Shown: piece by piece, positions 62,359 to 64,000 of the stretch
Position numbering within the stretch: position 1 is the stretch's first letter
Layout: each line of letters opens with the position of its first letter
Source of the DNA: Amoebophrya sp. A120
Taxonomy: Eukaryota; Sar; Dinophyceae; Syndiniales; Amoebophryaceae
Length of the DNA stretch: 64,000 nucleotides
Assembly: GCA_905178155.1 (NCBI GenBank)
Contig: CAJINV010000005.1
Span: forward strand, 4,322,918 to 4,386,917
Reading direction: 5' to 3'
Notes under the pieces: generated by a model
What the model was told of the DNA's origin: nothing
Seen by the model: the letters and a program-made list of their open reading frames with translations, nothing else
Database searches by the model: none
Made by a program: the position numbers and the translations under genes

Positions 62359-62869
62359 AAATAAGAATGTTGTTTTCATTCTACATACTGGGAAGATCAC
62401 ATCATTTACAGCGACACATTGATTCCATCAAAGTACTAAGTACGCGTACGCGGACATAATCCAAAGTAAGTTGGTGACAGTGAGGCAGGTGGCGGACATG
62501 TTGAATGTCGCTGCATGTTTGCGCTCGCATAATTGATGTTCATCTTCCTACCTGGAGCTTTTTGTTCATTATTTTCGAAACAGAGCAGCGTATCGCGTTG
62601 CGTTCACATGGTGTCTGCCGCGTGCACGTTCCGCTGCAGTGCATGTGTTTCCTGACGACTTCTTCATCTTTGAGGCTAAGTGTAGTTTCGTCTGTTCCTC
62701 TTTCGTTTCTCTCTAAATCGATCAAAATTTGCTTTGGTTCCTCATCCTTAGGTCTGTCATACGTATCTGTTGTGTGTTGCAATATTGGTCTGCGAAACAG
62801 CTTGCCTCAAGAGTACATCTGTGTAAATCTAGATTCGGGTGCTGGAGGGTGCCCGCGGGAACGCCCCAG
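62359..62869. other. Intergenic, no supported gene
   Basis: Between two plus-strand genes; nothing recognised. Confidence 0.4.
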
Positions 62870-64000
62870 ATGAGTTCCTGCCGTCTCACCAACGAGCTCG
62901 ACGGGAAGATGCTTCCGTATGTTTGCTTTGGTCGCATTGCCGACGCTCGGATTCTTTCTTCCGCCGGAGAATCCACTCCAGAAATCGCGCATACCTTCAC
63001 GAAGCTGCTGACTGCAGCAAGGTAAGAGCGTTTTTGCATCTTGCGGCCCCTCCTTGACACTATCAACAAAAGTCTTGGTTACAACACACCGCGGCTCGTA
63101 ATTATATGTTTGCCACCTGTTGTTCACTTTTACTTTTTCGTTATCCGAAATAAACCTCGGTTCTTCATTTTTTTTCATCAGGTCCAAGATGAGCCCGGGG
63201 ACGCGGATGCGGCTCCAGTGGAGCGGCGGTCTCGTTATCCTGAGTAAAAACGTCCCCACACCATAGTTGTCATGCAGATTCGCAATGACAGGAACATTTG
63301 TAATGCGCATCTCCATGAGAGGCATTTCCAAGCGCGTTTGGGAATTTGTAATGCTGTAAACGGGATGAGCAGATGGATTTGTGACGCGACTGCACTTTCT
63401 AAACTGCACTACAATAGTACGGGCTGGAAGTTGTCATGCGTTGCTCCCAAAGCTCCTGGGTTTGTCTTGCTAAGTTCCCAACTTGACTATGGGGTGGGGA
63501 CGTTTTTACATAGGATACTCGTGTGCTGCTTGCTAGACGAGGAGGGGCAACTGCTGTACTCGCTCTATCAAATGCAAAAATGTCTGGGTCAGGAAGAATC
63601 CAAGTTTGTCATGCTTGTCTCGCATGACTCGAGAATCTGTGTTGCATAGGCACGAAAAGGCCCTCTTACCTGTCATGCAAAAACGCAGTTTGCCATGCGG
63701 AATACGTAAGACATGGCAGCTAAGAAATTTGTCATGCATAGCTGCGTATTGCAGTGCGTCTATCATTCACTTTTAGCATTACACCCAGACATATTTGCAT
63801 TTGATACGCTCGTAACGAGGTCGATTGCGTACCCAGAGGCACAGTCCTCAAAACTGCTGGAAGACCTGCAGGGCTTCGTACGAGCGGAGTTGGCGAAGAG
63901 TCCCGGGTTTTTGCACCAGCTCCTAGCCGAGGATGTTCCTTCGCCGGGTAGTTCTTCGACTGCAGCGTCTGCGCGCGGTACGGCCAGACCGAGTACTTCT
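62870..64000 (+). CDS. Longin/Sec22-like SNARE, 5' part only
   Basis: Partial at the window edge. Exons 62870-63021, 63182-63235, about 63523-63565, about 63812 to beyond 64000. GT-AG at the first intron (phase 2, joining AAR to SKM). The N-terminal longin fold: KMLPYVCFGRIADARILSSA (strand 1-2), EIAHTFTKLLTAARSKMSPG (helix), LVCCLLDEEGQLLYSLVTRS (strands), YPEAQSSKLLEDLQGFVRAE (helix), matching Sec22/VAMP7-type proteins in order. The SNARE helix and membrane anchor would lie beyond 64000. Introners C4 and A11 lie within 50 bases of each other's flanks, leaving a roughly 43-nt exon. Sec22 is the closest in pattern (Met-x-Pro after the helix) but VAMP7 or Ykt6 types are not excluded. Confidence 0.78.
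63236..63517. mobile_element. Introner C4 (family C), 282 bp
   Basis: Left end tatcctgagtaaaaacgtcc, right end ggacgtttttacataggata. The exact flank is ctcgt at 63231-63235 and 63518-63522. Its interior is the reverse complement of C3. Since C3 is in a minus-strand gene, the two have the same polarity relative to transcription. Confidence 0.92.
63566..63806. mobile_element. Introner A11 (family A), 241 bp
   Basis: Left end tatcaaatgcaaaaatgtct, right end gacatatttgcatttgata. The exact flank is cgctc at 63561-63565 and 63807-63811. It interrupts the longin domain between LLYSL and VTRSIAYPEA. Confidence 0.92.

Overview
This is a nuclear window from a protist. Genes are broken into exons, GT-AG introns are common, and the proteins are eukaryotic (NudC, DENR, MetAP2, a longin SNARE, ankyrin proteins). 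The dominant feature is at least 27 short terminal-inverted-repeat insertions of about 146-350 bp (one of 883 bp). They begin TAT..., end ...ATA, are flanked by 5-bp direct repeats, and sit inside exons. Removing an element plus one repeat copy restores the reading frame in every gene where I could do the arithmetic. These are introner elements (intron-forming transposons). Together with the strand-clustered genes they point, by inference, to a dinoflagellate-lineage parasite of the Syndiniales / Amoebophrya type. The organism is not proven by the window.

Layout. From about 1 to 43.3 kb every supported gene is on the minus strand: a secreted unknown protein (1.2-3.6 kb), a six-repeat W-E..F / EKQ protein (4.5-7.6), two unknown genes (8.2-10.0), a riboflavin-biosynthesis fusion RibB-RibA-RibH (11.2-15.8), a small nuclear-type protein (17.0), DENR (18.2-19.5), a multi-exon membrane protein (20.1-25.1), a zinc-ribbon/HIT-like protein (25.7-27.2), NudC (27.7-29.9), a double FkbM-like methyltransferase (30.5-33.5), two tandem ankyrin paralogues (34.2-36.5 and 37.3-40.3) and a membrane-anchored MetAP2 (40.7-43.3). 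From 47.4 kb to the end every gene is on the plus strand: a VIT(CCC1)-ZIP metal transporter fusion (47.4-50.5), a multi-pass membrane protein (51.4-53.7), an ankyrin/TM protein (54.2-55.7), a type II membrane protein with faint glycosyltransferase features (56.4-58.9), a voltage-sensor-domain protein (59.5-60.9), a DxPPY methyltransferase-like protein (61.3-62.4) and the start of a longin/Sec22-like SNARE (62.9 to the edge). The 43.3-47.4 kb interval between the two blocks is a divergent strand-switch region. It holds a 100-base assembly gap, a perfect palindrome and two degenerate minisatellites (about 31 and 32 bp units), with no convincing gene.

The introners fall into at least nine families (A-I here) whose ends are unrelated in sequence. 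They share the TAT/ATA ends, 5-bp duplications and an internal short motif of the form GCATnACAA (or its complement TTGTnATGC) repeated in both orientations. None of the duplications permits a GT-AG junction in any register, so these introns must use non-canonical boundaries. Two gene fusions stand out functionally: RibB-RibA-RibH, which would place both entry branches of riboflavin synthesis and the condensing step on one chain, and VIT-ZIP, which joins two metal transporters whose usual transport directions are opposite.
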